The position numbers and the translations under genes are program-made. From NCBI GenBank assembly GCA_001606155.1, contig LODT01000051.1:1-64000 (forward strand): a stretch of DNA of 64,000 nucleotides. Direction: 5' to 3'. The stretch is from Tieghemostelium lacteum. Taxonomy: Eukaryota > Evosea > Eumycetozoa > Dictyosteliales > Raperosteliaceae. Under the pieces are notes generated by a model. The model did no database searches. It was not told where the DNA came from and was given only the letters and a program-made list of their open reading frames with translations. Shown here piece after piece: positions 1-13,200 of this stretch; the first letter of the stretch is position 1, and the number at the start of each line of letters is the position of its first letter.

Positions 1-227
1 AAAAAAATAAAAAAAAAAAAATAAAATAAAAAAAAAATTAAAAAAAATATCAACCTCATAACACCAGGTTGCATATTTTATAAATATAATAAATTTTATA
101 TAAAATTATTTATTTAATTATTCTATAGAATAGATATGATTTTTGATTTATAATTTAATTTAAAAAATAATTTTAATTTTATATTTTTTTTTTTTTTAAA
201 TTGGATTCGTTCGGTTCTAATTTAAAT
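1..227. other. A/T-rich leader before the PPR gene
   Basis: No gene is visible. The stretch is dominated by A homopolymers and T-rich DNA. The only structure seen is a small inverted repeat at 51-71 with 6-base arms (CAACCT / AGGTTG) around a 9-base loop. It is probably the proximal promoter and 5' leader of the gene starting at 228. Confidence 0.5.
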
Positions 228-1909
228 ATGATTAGGATTTCAATTATATTAAATTCAAATATTACAAAAAGAACTTTTAGTAACATTAATAATCATAATG
301 TCATATCAACACCAACAATATTAAATATAAAAAAAAAAACCAAATCTAAAAAACAATTAAACAACAAAAGAAAACATCAGAGGTAATTTTAGATGATGAA
401 GAAGAAAAGAAAGATAAATCAAAAATTAAGAAATATATAAATAAATCACTATTTGAAAGAGAACCAGAAGATAGATCATTATCACAAAAACAATATTTTG
501 AAAAACTATGCAAGAATGGTAAATTTTCAGAGGCATCACAATTGGTCAGAACAATGTCACAAAGAAAGACATTATATGCCTATGAAAATCTATTGTTGGC
601 CTGTGCCAATAAAGGTTTATTTAATCAATCATGGAAGACCTATAATGATATGAAAAAAGATGGGATTACACCAAGTATCTATACAATGGGACATTTAGCT
701 AATGTTTGTTCAACTTGTACTACTGTTCAACCTGATATCGTTCAAGAACGAATCAACAAGATCATTGAGGAATTGGATAAATATCAAATTAAACCATCAT
801 TGACATTTTTTAATATTCTAATGAAAACTCTCATTAGAATTGGTAAATATCAAAACTCTATGGATTTTATTGATAAAATTAAATCAGTAGGTTTGAGACC
901 TGATATAGCATCCTATAGTACCTACATCACTGCAAAATCAGAATTATACAAACAACAAAACAACTATTCACAAAATCATAGAACTCTATTGAAAACACTA
1001 AATCTCTCAGCCAACTCACAGGAATTGGATCAACTAAAATCAGAAGGTATGAAACTAATTGATGATTATCTTTTAGTTATCAAAGATCTAAAGAAACAAC
1101 AAATCCATCTTGATAGATATTTTGTAAATACACTATTACATTGTTGTAAACAAACCAACTATCCAGAAGGTGTCTTTAAAGTTTGGGATCAAATTAAAGA
1201 AATGAGATTTTCAAGAGATTCTATAAATGCTGATACTAGAACCTATGATATTTTTATTTCAACTTGTAATTATACAAATAATGTATGTATATTAGAATCA
1301 TATACAGATAACATAAAATATTAATATTTTATTTTATATAGATAAGTAAAGCTATAGAATTTTTAAATGAAATAATTTATAAAGATATTAGACCAGATGT
1401 TGGTTTAATTAATCAATTATTTAGAATTACAAATAGAATTGTAAATTCTAAACAAACTGAAGAATATAATGTAAATGATTTGGTAAACAGAATAATATCC
1501 TATCAAGAAAGATTTAAAGTCTTACCAAATCATGAATCATTTAGTATTTTAATTTCAACATTTTCAAGATTAAATCAAATGAACAGAGTTTATGAATTAT
1601 TTTTAGAAATGAATCAATTAAATTTAATGTTTGTATATTTGGTACTAAAATTATTATATACTAATATATATATACTAACCTATAAACTATTAATAATATT
1701 ATAGACCTAATATTTATGATTATACTGGTTTAATTAAAGGTTTTGAAAATGATATTGAAAAAGTTTTAAATATATTTAGAGTTATAGTTCAACAAAATCA
1801 AAAATTAACACCTGAATTTACACAATTAATTTTATCAATTGTTAGAAAAAAGGGTACTGGTGATATGGTTGATGAAATTAGTCAAGGTATAAGAAAATTA
1901 GAATCATAA
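228..1909 (+). CDS. Mitochondrial-type pentatricopeptide repeat (PPR) protein, spliced
   Basis: PPR proteins bind organellar RNA through helical-hairpin repeats. Several repeats are readable, for example around 560-700, 800-930 and 1530-1760, with the family pattern of a helix pair followed by G-x-x-P-[DS]-[IV]-x-[ST]-Y. The start at 228 gives an R/K/S/N-rich N-terminus (MIRISIILNSNITKR) fitting a mitochondrial presequence. Introns are seen at 1283-1341 (GTATGT..TAG) and 1629-1704 (GTTTGT..TAG); the second splits a codon and restores the motif N-L-I-P-N-I-Y-D-Y. The 5' end is unsettled: the frame must change between about 280 and 383. Either an intron (280-380, GTAACA..CAG, gives a continuous frame) or a miscounted A-run would do it. 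The stop is at 1907-1909. The PPR assignment is secure; the exact RNA target cannot be read. Confidence 0.82.
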
Positions 1910-2050
1910 TTTGATGTTCATTTTCATTTTGCGTTTTTACAAAAAATAAAATATCTGATGATTTGATATAAATTTGAATAAATATATTTCCAATGAATTT
2001 TTGTTTTTCAATTTTTTTTTTTTTTCATAAATATTTTTAGATTATTTTTG

Positions 2051-3172
2051 ATGATAATGATTGAAAATAATAGACAATATTACAATAATAATAATAATAT
2101 GAGTGAACCAAAGAAACCACAAATAAATAATACAGAATATCAAGAAATTTTTAAAGAAGTACAAGAATTGCAAAATAAACAAAAAGAATTAGAAGAGAAT
2201 GGATTAAAATTTAGGGAACAATACAATGAAGGGTATAGAGAGTTGGGTGGAATTATTAGTTCACTAGATAAAAATGAAAAATCAACTAAAGCACTGTCAT
2301 CAAGATTATCATCATTGATAAAATCAGACAAGAGTATTGCATCAATGGAGGAGACTAAAGAATTGAGTAAACAATTACAACAAATCAATTTAAAGATCAA
2401 AGATAGCAAAAGTAAATTTATTCCAGAGACTGGTTCGATATTTGTTCGTCTGTTTCTAGGACAAGTAAATGTTAAACACTATAGAGAATCTGAGAAATTT
2501 CGTCTCAAACAAGAATATGAGAAATTCAAAATGAAAACCAATCCCCAGTTCCTATTGTTTGTCGTACTACTTTATTTGTATCCAGATAGATCATTTGTCA
2601 CTACCAGTTGGCAAATATGGTTACTCTACTACTATGTAACATTGGCACTTCGTGAAAATATTCTATTGGTAAATGGCAGTAAAATTAGAAATTGGTGGAT
2701 TATGCATCATTACATTAGTATAGTTGGATCACTTACCAATCTCCTTTGGCCAACTGGTGGTTCATTTTCATATTTTCTTCCACAGATTACCTACTTTTCT
2801 GGTTGTCAAGGTATTGTTCAAATGTTGTCATCACGTTATCAACAAGGTCAACTCTATAAACAAGTGGCAATGGGTAAGGCTTCTGTTATAGATGTAACTG
2901 GTGAATCTGATGGTTGGACTCCTTCAGCTCTCTTTTTATTACCTTTCCTTTTATTTGTACAATTGTTCCAATTATACAATAGTTTCTGTTTCTTTGCCTA
3001 CAGTTATCGTAATAATTTTGATCTTCATGATTGGCAAGTTATCTCTAGTGGTTTAATCTTTTTATTATTAGGTTCTGGTAATTTATATACAACAATTACA
3101 ACTTATTATTATAAATATTTTAAATCTCCTCAACAACAGCAACAACAACAAAATGTACAAAAAATTGATTAA
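2051..3172 (+). CDS. tmem120: TMEM120/TMPIT (TACAN) family membrane protein
   Basis: A 373-residue uninterrupted gene. Residues about 20-110 are charged and heptad-like (coiled coil). From about residue 170 there are roughly six hydrophobic segments. Family hallmarks are present: LRENILLVNGSKIRNWW followed by an H-H-Y-[IL]-S core motif, then a W-P-x-G loop and a conserved Y-F-x-G-x-Q-G segment. The family folds around a six-helix barrel that binds coenzyme A and lies in the nuclear envelope or ER. Reported roles include adipocyte differentiation and a disputed mechanosensitive channel activity. A TTG lies just upstream, but ATG at 2051 is the natural start, with another ATG close behind. The tail is Q-rich (CAA repeats). 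It converges on the lyase gene 90 bases downstream. Confidence 0.88.
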   Translation: MIMIENNRQYYNNNNNMSEPKKPQINNTEYQEIFKEVQELQNKQKELEENGLKFREQYNEGYRELGGIISSLDKNEKSTKALSSRLSSLIKSDKSIASMEETKELSKQLQQINLKIKDSKSKFIPETGSIFVRLFLGQVNVKHYRESEKFRLKQEYEKFKMKTNPQFLLFVVLLYLYPDRSFVTTSWQIWLLYYYVTLALRENILLVNGSKIRNWWIMHHYISIVGSLTNLLWPTGGSFSYFLPQITYFSGCQGIVQMLSSRYQQGQLYKQVAMGKASVIDVTGESDGWTPSALFLLPFLLFVQLFQLYNSFCFFAYSYRNNFDLHDWQVISSGLIFLLLGSGNLYTTITTYYYKYFKSPQQQQQQQNVQKID

Positions 3173-3262
3173 CCTATTCAATTATTATAATTTTAAAAAT
3201 AAAATTAAACTTTCCAATTATAGGAATATTAAAAGCAATAAAATTAATTATAATAATTATTT

Positions 3263-4945
3263 TTATTTATCAGAGGATAATATTGAATTTACTAATTTTG
3301 AAATTTCACCAGATTTAATTAAATGACGACAATGTTCAATATCAGGTTGAAAAACTCTATCAGATTCCATAAATGGAATTTTTTGACGTACTAATTTATG
3401 AACAGCTTCTAATGGTGTAGTTGTTGTAAGAGGTCTACGTAAATCTAAAGCTTGACATGCTGCCAATAATTCAATAGCTAGAATATATTCAACATTTCTA
3501 ATGAGTTTAAGTGCTTTTCTTGCACACCAACCACCCATGGATACATGATCTTCTTTTGCACCACTGGTAGAAAGGGTATCTGATGAACCTGGGTGTACTA
3601 AAGTTTTATTTTCAGAGCACAATGCAGCAGAGGTACAATGTGCAATCATAAAACCATTGTTTAGACCAGGGTTCTTTACTAAGAATGCTGGTAATCCTTC
3701 ACTAAGTTGTTTATTTACCATTCTCTCTAGACGTCTTTCAGAGATGTTTGCAAGTTCATGTACAGCAATTGCCAGATAATCTAAAACCTTTGCTGGATAT
3801 TCTCCATGGAAGTTACCTCCTGACATGGTTTGATTGAGCTCTGCAAAAACCATTGGATTATCAGTACCAGAGTTCATTTCAGTTTGAATAATTCTTTCAA
3901 CAAATTCAATGGTATCCCAAACTATACCGTGTACTTGTGGTACACATCTTAGAGTGTAGGGATCTTGTACTTTTTTGGTGTCCTTATTGTGTATACTAAT
4001 CTGAGACTGGAATCTACCAGAACTATGTAAAATTGAGTTTAAGAATGATGCTACTTTATTCTGACCATTATGTGGTCTTGCTGCATGTATTGCTGGATGA
4101 TAGGCTGTTGTAATTCCATTTAAAACCTCAAATGTCAAACCAGTTATAATATTTGCACATTCGAATAAATTCTTTGATCTATATACTGCTTCTGCTCCAA
4201 GTGAGGTTATAAACTGTGTGCCATTAATTAATGCTAATCCCTCTTTAGCTGATAATGATATTGGTTCTAAACCATAATGTTTAATCATTTCCATGGAATC
4301 ACAAAATGTCCATTTTCCTTCTTCCTCCTCATTTCCTGTAGATTTTCTAAAATCATACATTTTAGATTCACCCATCATACCTAATGCTAAATGTGATAGT
4401 GGAGCTAAATCACCACTGGCACCTACTGTACCCAATTCAGGTACCATTGGTAAACAATTATTATTTAACATTGAAATTGCTCTTTTAACAGTCTCCAATG
4501 TTATACCACTAAAACCTTTAGTTAAAACATTAATTCTCAATGCTAATAACATTCTAGTTAATTGTGGTGATAAAGGTTCACCAACACCAGCACAATGTGA
4601 TCTAATTAAATTAACTTGTAATCTTTAATATATAAACACATATTAGAACAACAATTGACACATTTCTCTTTTTTTACTCAAAAATTTATGATTTCAAAGT
4701 ATAACTTACTGTTGTAATTGATCAGGTGGTATAATTATCTCTGATAATAAACCAAAACCAGTATTTACACCATAAACTACTCTATTTGATTCTAAAATAT
4801 CATCAATAACTTTTCTACCAGCATTAATTACTTTTTCAGTTTCATTTGTAATTTCAACTTTATATCCATTATAACCTATATTTATCAAATCATCAATACT
4901 CAAAGTCTCACCATTAAGTTGTATATATTTATCTATAGTTTTCAT
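3263..4945 (-). CDS. hal: Histidine ammonia-lyase
   Basis: Deaminates L-histidine to urocanate, the first step of histidine breakdown. Two exons: 4945-4710 and 4622-3263, with an 87-base intron (GTAAGT..AAG). Splicing rebuilds the family motif [16 protein letters not shown] and gives 531 residues, the usual length. The MIO cofactor tripeptide Ala-Ser-Gly is at about residues 147-149, inside G-A-S-G-D-L-A-P-L. Other landmarks are V-N-T-G-F-G near residue 60, N-G-T-Q near 200 and R-C-V-P-Q-V-H-G. All residues needed for autocatalytic MIO formation appear intact, so an active enzyme is expected. It shares a 1.4-kb divergent upstream region with mrfA. Confidence 0.96.
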
Positions 4946-6332
4946 TATCTGTATTGTGTTATGTTTAATATTATAGAAGTATAGAAAAAAAAAAAAATTT
5001 TTTGAAATTTATCGAGTGTAGTTTCGGGTTATCTTGATCTTATCTTAAACAGAAAAGAGTTAAATTTTCATATTGTGATAAAAGACATAATTTTTAACAA
5101 AAAATGAGAATATTATAGATATAAAAATAATGACTTTCACACTACTGTCTCTTCACATCTAAACTATAATATATAAAAAATTCTTATCAAAATAGAATTA
5201 AAGAAGATCATATATCAAATTAACAAAGGTATATAAAATATTTATTTAGGTTTATAATTATTACTTAAAAAATTTTAACAATATATTTTATAATACATTG
5301 AATATACTTAAAAAAGAGTTAAAAGTCTGAATTTAGAAACTAACTCAATATGTATAAAATGTGAAATGAATGATTTTATATCATCGCAATCAAAAAATCA
5401 TCAACAATAATAATTATTATGAATATTGTTAAAAATAACATAAAACACCACCAGTTTTTTTATTATACAGATTTAATAAAATAAATAAAATGTAAATCCA
5501 TATCTCTATCATTACTATAAATGTGTTATTCCAAATAAAGTTGAACAATATGTTTTTCTTGAAAAAACACCTGTCAAAGTGGTAGAAAAGACATGTCTTT
5601 CTCAATTTATATTATTGGTAACAGTGTTTAAGATGGGGTTAAAGTGGTGATGATTGGGGGTGATTATGAATGTGTGGTGTTCATTTTAAACAAAAAAATC
5701 TTAATCTAGATCCAATATATTTAATAGAATCTAAATTAAATCACTGGAGAGTTATGTTTATTTTGCAATTCATTTCACTCCCTAACCAACTTTTGCCATA
5801 TTTCCCTAATGTAACCTTGCTGAAGGTTACATTCATTTTTAAATAATAAAAAACTTCAAAAAAAAAATTTTAATTTTTATTTTTTTTAATTTAATTAATT
5901 TACTAGTTGTGTATGAGGTTATTTTAACGTCGTCCTCAGATTTCTTTTTTCAGTGTTCTTTAAAAACTAGGACTCATTTATAAAACCTATCAGTCAGAAG
6001 TTGAATCATTTTTGTTTTTAGCAACAGTTACACCAACTAAATTTAATATTTACAGATTCCAAAATAGATATTTGTTTTTGGATATTTTTTTTTTTTACTA
6101 CCTGCCCTTATAGTTCTCACCCCACAACTGTGTTTTGTCCTTATTTTTCATTTTACAATTTTTTTTCCTTTGTCTTGTTCTTCATAGTAGTTTTTTTCCA
6201 CTACAATAAAACCTTATATTAAAAACTCATTAAAGCACTACAGTGTACAAATAACCCTATAATACCTATAACAACAAAACAGATAAAAAAAAAAATCTCT
6301 CACCATCGCATCAAAAATTACAAAAAAAAAAA
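4946..6332. promoter_or_regulatory. Divergent promoter region between hal and mrfA
   Basis: A 1.4-kb gene-free stretch between oppositely oriented genes. It is A/T-rich, with a few G/T-rich islands on the plus strand at about 5633-5685 (repeated GGTG, GGGGGTG and GTGTGGTG). These resemble the G-rich boxes bound by the dictyostelid developmental factor GBF; that match is only by eye. A C/A-rich patch (CACCCCACAACTGTG) lies at about 6118-6132. A perfect palindromic element at 5808-5833 is listed separately. No ORF of convincing content or tRNA was seen. Confidence 0.5.
5808..5833. repeat. Perfect 11-bp inverted repeat, 4-base loop
   Basis: Arms AATGTAACCTT and AAGGTTACATT flank GCTG. All 11 positions pair. 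It lies roughly 500 bases upstream of the mrfA ATG and 860 upstream of hal. It could be a dimeric transcription-factor site or a short hairpin; the sequence does not decide which. Confidence 0.75.
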
Positions 6333-6431
6333 ATGGATCAACAGAATTACAATGAGACTTCTGAAACTTATAACGAGCCAATTCTAAAAATGAGTGGTTG
6401 TCTTCTAACTTCATATAATCAATTACAATTT

Positions 6432-6472
<41 letters not shown>

Positions 6473-6956
6473 TCAACAACAGCAATCACAACAACACCAA
6501 CAATCATTACCAAGTAATCAACCATCACAACTTACACTTTCCTATGAAAGTCTATTTAATAATTTATATAACGATCCAAATAAGTCCATTAGTGAGTTGG
6601 CAATCAAAAGTGAATCTTATCCAAATTTAATTATTCAACAATTACAACAACATCAACAATCCAACAACGCAAATCAATCTAATAATTCAGTTCCATCAAT
6701 AATGATTAATAATAATAATCAAAATTCAATTCAAAATCAATTATTACAACAACAATTATTACAACAACATTCCCAACAAGGTCAACCATCACAAACTCAA
6801 CAAACATATATAATTGTAACACCAAGTAGTGATATATCATCACCATCACCAACATCTTCAAATCATTTATCATCATCACCTTTACATTCTCCAATGTCAC
6901 CAAATGAAATTCCAACCACTTTACCATTTCCAAATCAACAATCTTATTATCAACAT

Positions 6957-6988
<32 letters not shown>

Positions 6989-9900
6989 ACATCAACAACA
7001 ACAACAATATATTAATAATAACGGTGAAATGAATATACCAATGAGTATTGTAACATCACCAGTATTAAATTCAACAACAACAACTACAACAACCTCCAAC
7101 AATAATAGTAATAATAAAAAATTAAAAAGAGGATACGGACAATCAATTCAAAGAGATGAATGGGATAATTATTATCCACCTTATAAAACATTTAAATTAT
7201 TTAATAATTCTAAACATGATTTGTATGTATAAATATTTAATTTAAAATTTTCATAAAACAATATATTAATATATTAAAAATATCTAAAAATATTAAAGAA
7301 CTGGATCATTTAATTTCAAAGTTAAAAGAATTGATAAAAATATTCAATTTTCTGATTTGGATTCAGCATGGATTCTTTATAGACAAAATAGATTTCAAGT
7401 TGATTGTGATTTATCTGGATCACTAGAATCTTGGAGTAATAGTGATAGAGCACAAGGTTTAATATTTGTAAATTCACTTGATAGTAATGGCGCTACCAAA
7501 CTAAAAGAAGTTAGTGGTTTATTCTTTACTCTATATGTTTTAAAATTTGGAAATAGTCAAAGTATTGTATCACCAAACGATCAAAGTGAGAGAGTATCCA
7601 TTCATCAATTGGGCGGTAGTTCTGGTAAGAAAGATGGAAGATTACCAGTTGAACCATGTCCAGTTGTTAAAGGAAAAGCAAATTGGACAAAATTACAATT
7701 TGGATCGGCAACAGCCAACAATGCTCGTGTTCATCCTGATCAACCAAATCCAAATCAACAATTCTTTAGAATTGTAGTAACTCTAAATGCTATTGTTCAA
7801 GATAATTCAAATAATAGTAATAGTTCATCAACTCCTACTAGTAATGGTTCATTTAGTGCAACTCCAAATTCAACAACACAATTTATTCCAATTCAATCTA
7901 AAATCTCACCACCAATGATTGTGAGAGGTCAAAATCCTGGTCGTTTTTTAAATCAAGATAAATCTAGTAAAAAAGATAATAATTCCTCTCCTAATCATAG
8001 TAAAATTGAAAATAATAATAGTCATACCACTACTACTACAAATAATAATAATAATAATTCTATTTTTTTAGAAATACCAAAAACAAAAAATGAATTAAAA
8101 ATTTCCACTTCTTCAACTTCATCTTCATCTTCAAGTGATATTGAACAACAGCAACAACAATCTCAACATATATCATCATTAAATAATGTACAAAACCAAA
8201 TGAATGTAAATAATAATATTAGTAATAATGAAACACAAATAGGAACTGATAATTGGGTAAATAATAATAATAATCAAATTATAACCAATTTTTTTTAATA
8301 CAACTACAACATCACCATTTGAAAATAAGGAATTTTTTCCATTCGCATCCTTATCTTCAAATTCTTTAAAAATACCATCACAACCAACATCACTATTTAA
8401 TGGTACTGAAGATATTCAAATACCAAATCATCAACAAACAAGTACAACTACAACAACTCAAACTAGTACAACAATGACTTCAAATATATTTAATACACCA
8501 ATACAAGATCAAATAATGCAACAACAACAACAACAACCACAACAACAACCACAACAACCAACAGAACAATTATGGATACGTAATCCATTTTCAAGTAATG
8601 GTCAAGATATAATTTATACTAATGGAAAGGTTGGTATTAATACAACTAATCCAAGTCAGGAATTAACTGTAAATGGTAACATGTTGGTAACTGGTGAACT
8701 TTTTAAACCATCTGATCGTAGAATAAAGAGAAATATAAAAGAGGATCAATCAGATCATTGGGAAAAAATTAATCAATTGAAACTCTATGAATATGATAGA
8801 GTTAAAATGAATGGTTATGATAAACAGTCTGCTGCTGGTGATCAATCTAATGTAGTTGCTGAAAAGGGTTTTATTGCACAAGAAGTACAAAAAGTAATGC
8901 CAAATGCAGTTAAATTAGCTGGTGATGTTCAATTACAAGATGGTACTACCGTTCCAAATCTATTGGTTGTAAATGATCGTGTATTATTGATGGAGAATAT
9001 TGGTGCAACACAACAAATTGGTAGAACTCTAAAAAATGAACAACAACACATTATTCAAATGGACGAAGAAATTAATCGTGTAAAACAAGAGGGTAAAAGG
9101 GATCAACATGTGGTACTGAGTAAAATGCAGGATCTTGTCAGTTTCATGCTCTCTGAAGAATCTAAACAACAACAGAGAGATGTTGATGAATCGTGTATCT
9201 ATTGTTCTATTATGGGATTGGGACCTGCTTGGACATGTTTCTCATTGGGTTTCTTTTTTCCATTGTTCTGGGTTGCAGGATCACTCTTTTTGTTCAGTGG
9301 TTCCAGAGTGAAATGGGTTAGTGGTTTAGCAAATTTCTTGGCATTGGTCATTGAAGTCATTGTCATTAGTCTTTTTACATTTTATCTACCTCGTATTGCT
9401 GCTATTGTATTGGCACCTTCCATTGTGGCTATGGGTATTGTTGTTTGTATATTTGTTGGATTCTTTAGACAAAAGAATGTGGAATCAAAGAAACGTTATC
9501 TACGTGAACGTATGAGATTAATTCAATCTGATGGTTACAAGAATCTAAATGATCACGTTGAATTGATTCGTTCTGATTTAAAAAAATCAAAAACTCAAAG
9601 AGCTCGTCAACAAAGACAACCAATTGTAGTACAACAACAACAACAACAACAACAACCAGTACCAATTCATATTCAAGAGGATATGGATGAAGAAATAGAA
9701 ATTCAACCAAAACAGCCAATCTATCATAGAGAAAATTTAAAATCAGAACCAATTGAATTAAAAGAATTTTATAAGATTTCCAAAGGCAACAATCAAATTT
9801 TACAAGAGACACCTTTACAGGAGATTATTCAAAACTACAGTAAAAAAACTTTAGCATCTCCTCCAGCTGTAAAGAGAACTACTGCAACACTATCTTCTTC

Positions 9901-10048
9901 TCAAACCAGTACCATTGAATCAATCCCTGCCACTGTAATTAAATCTCCAACCTCACCAAAGATTTTAACATCACCAACTGCAGCTGGTGGTACAACTCAA
10001 ACTATTACTACCAGTAGTACTACAACCACAACCACAACTCAATATTAA
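6333..10048 (+). CDS. mrfA: MrfA: myelin-regulatory-factor family, self-cleaving membrane-tethered transcription factor
   Basis: MYRF-family proteins are made in the membrane, trimerise, cut themselves and release an N-terminal NDT80-fold DNA-binding fragment. Exon 1 (6333-7222) is Q/N/S-rich. After an intron at 7223-7298 (GTATGT..AAG) comes the NDT80 domain, from about residue 300: T-G-S-F-N-F-K-V-K-R-I-D, then F-F-R-I-V-V-T-L-N-A. A frame change near 8257-8330 is best explained by a 73-base intron (8257-8329, GTAAAT..AAG, phase 0); an extra T in the T8 run at 8289-8296 is the alternative. The intramolecular-chaperone (S74) domain follows, with the Ser-Lys dyad in S-D-R-R-I-K (Ser codon at 8711), where the family cleaves. 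Hydrophobic segments lie at about 9210-9460, then a Q/P/T-rich tail. Dictyostelium MrfA regulates prestalk genes. Confidence 0.92.
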
Positions 10049-10236
10049 TAAATAACCCACCTCACATACAACTTCAATTCTTTTATTTTAAAAAATTGAT
10101 TTGATGTGTACATTTTTTGAGATTGATTAATTCAGCGAATTTTCTCGCTATAGCTTTTTTTTAAAATTTACAAAGTTTTTCTTTTTAACCAGTCATCATG
10201 TAGAACATATTATTTAGAACATATTATTTATAAAAG

Positions 10237-13200
10237 ATGCAATCAAATAATAATAATAGTATAGATATTGGTATTAATATAGAAACATTAAATAAAAGTG
10301 AAATTTTAGAAAAATTATCTCTTTTATATAAATTCTTTAAAAATGAATTAACAGTTGAAGAGAAAGATCAACATCACTCTTTGATTGATAAAATTAAAGA
10401 TAAACAAAATTGTCTAAAATTAATTGCTGCTTTTAATAAGCAATTATTATCTCTCTCTACAAAATCAAATGTAGAAGATTCTACTAAAATAACTACAACT
10501 ACAACAACAACTAAAAATAATGATGATAATGATAAAATTTTAAAAGATTCAATTACAGAATTGATTAAAAATAAGATATTAGATGGTAGATCTTTAACTT
10601 TGATTCAAATTAATCAAATTTTATCAGATCCACAACAATCAGTTCATTATATTACAATTTATACAATGTTTTTAAATTCAATAGGTAAATGTCAACCACA
10701 GACAATCTTATGAGGATTTAAATATATATTAATTTTAATCCTCTGTTTTTGAATAGATTTACCATCTAGATTAAAAGTCTTCACATTATGTTCAGCATTT
10801 GAAAATAAATTATTTTCATTTGCAATCTCTATATTGTATCACAAAAACTATGGTTTCAAAGAAGTCAGTAAAGTTATTAAAATATTAGATTCAAAGAGAA
10901 AGTTGAAACAATTACGTTTAAAATTAGATAATATAAAAATATCTCATATAAATAGAAAATTAAAATTACATAAAATTACCCCATCACAATTAGATCCTAA
11001 TAATAATAATAGTAGTAGTAATAACAAACAAAAAGTTTATAATAAGAAAAAATATTATAAAAAGAATAAAAAGACTAATAAGGCAATAATTGAAGGTACC
11101 AATCAAAAACAAGAAAAAGTACCAACACAACAACCTTTAGAACAAAATAATAATAATAATAAGATTGAAGAAAAAAAGAAATTTGTTAGTGAAGGTATTA
11201 TTGATCACAGATATGAATATACTGTAAAACAATTGGAGGAAGAAATTAAAGATTTAGAAAAATATAAATGTAATACAGCATTAAATGGTAATATTTCAAA
11301 GATTTTCAAGAAATGGTTTAAATCATTTCCTGAAAAGACATTGGAATATTTTGCATTGGGTCAACCAATGAAAATATGGAGAGAAATGGCTGATTTACTT
11401 CATTTATCACCAAAAGATTTCCAATGTGATTGGTTTTTACCATATTTCTTTGGTAAAGATCCACCTGTTGGTCAAGTGGTATACGAGCTCTCTGAAAAGG
11501 TATTATTGAGAGATAATATAACTCAAGAGGAACTTTTTAATCGTATCATTCAATATCAACCCTCGTACAGTTATATTAGAAAAAAGATTCCACCAAGAGA
11601 GATTAGTGACAATTTAAAATCTGTAATTGCCAAATATGAAGATCTCTCTACTGTATTGTGGTGGTATCACGAATTGTCAACATTTGATGTTGACCAAATC
11701 ATTCAGAATCGTATTCTTTCTGAACCTAATGCCCTATCACAGATGAGTTATGGTTTACTGTTGGAAAAAGCAATGTTATTCCAACGTCAAGGAAATCCTA
11801 TTTTCAATGATTTGTTACCTTTGGTAAGACATTCACTGGATACTCTGTTAGATAGGATTTCATTACCACCACCAATTGCAGTACTTGGTGATGCATCTGC
11901 TAGTATGGATGTTGCCATTAGACTCTCTACAATTATAGGATCACTATTGACACAGTTGACTAAAAACAGTGCTTTGAAATTCTTCAATCATCTACCTATA
12001 TGGGCACCTATAAATGTAAAAAACCTAAATGAGGTATTCCAAGCCTCTAACCTCATCAAAGGCAGTGGTAGTACATGTCCCTCTGCTGGTCTATATCCAT
12101 TCTATGAATCTAAACAATCACTTTCCTACATAATATTAGTAAGTGACATGGAAGAGAATACCTCCTATCATGGTTACAGTTTCTGTCAACTCTATGAGAA
12201 ATATCTCACTGAAGTATCACCACAATGTAAATTAGTTTTTGTTTCATTTGTTGACAGTAATGAATCATCAGAATATCAAGGTAAATTAATTAGAGACATT
12301 GAAAAATCACCAAAATGTCCTAAACCAATAATCTTTAAACTTGACAAGAGATCACCTGATATTAAAAAACTTGACCAAATGGTTACAACTCTCTCTTGTG
12401 AATCTAATAGTTTTCACATTCAAGTCTATTCATTTATAATGATACAACAATTACTGGGTCATAGTTATTTTTCAAAATATCTAAATGATAATCATTCACT
12501 ACTATTTCAAGAATCTCTAACTATAAAATCATTACAATTAATTTTATTACATTTATTTAATAATAATCAACAACAAGAAGATTTAATAGAAATAATATTT
12601 AAAAAATTATTAATTTCAACATCAACAAATTCAAATTATAATAATTTATACAATGAATTAATTGAAATTCAAAAATCCTCTTCTGATCCATCTTCAATGA
12701 AGATTATTCATTATGATAAATTATCTTTTCAATTTAAAAATTTATCAACCAATTTATTTGTTCAACAATCACCACAACAACAACTCATTAATAATATTGA
12801 TAATAATAATAATAATGAAATAACAAATATAACAAATATATCAAAAACTGATATATTAAATGAAATGGAATTGGTAATATTATTTAAATATTTTAGAGAT
12901 CAAAGATCGCTGTTGGCTTGTTCAAGTGTTTCAAAACTTTGGAGAAAAGCCTCATTAAATCCAACACTTTGGATTAGATTCATGTCTAAAAATGAAGAAA
13001 GAAATCTGGATTTGGTATTTTGTATTGATAAGACTCATAGTATGAATGGTGAAATTGAAACTGTAAAAACAAAAGTTACACAGATTATTGACAGTATCAC
13101 TAGATTAAATATATCTGTTAGATTGTCTATGGTATTCTTTTCTGATCATTCAGAAAACTATCAACAAGATAAGAGAAAAGGAAAAAGAGTTACTAGAGTA

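Noticed and set aside
5808-5833. Dictyostelid class I small RNA
   Set aside because: The minus strand reads CCTTCAGCAA, one base short of the motif I recall, and the unit is only 26 bases with no room for the usual stem and loop.
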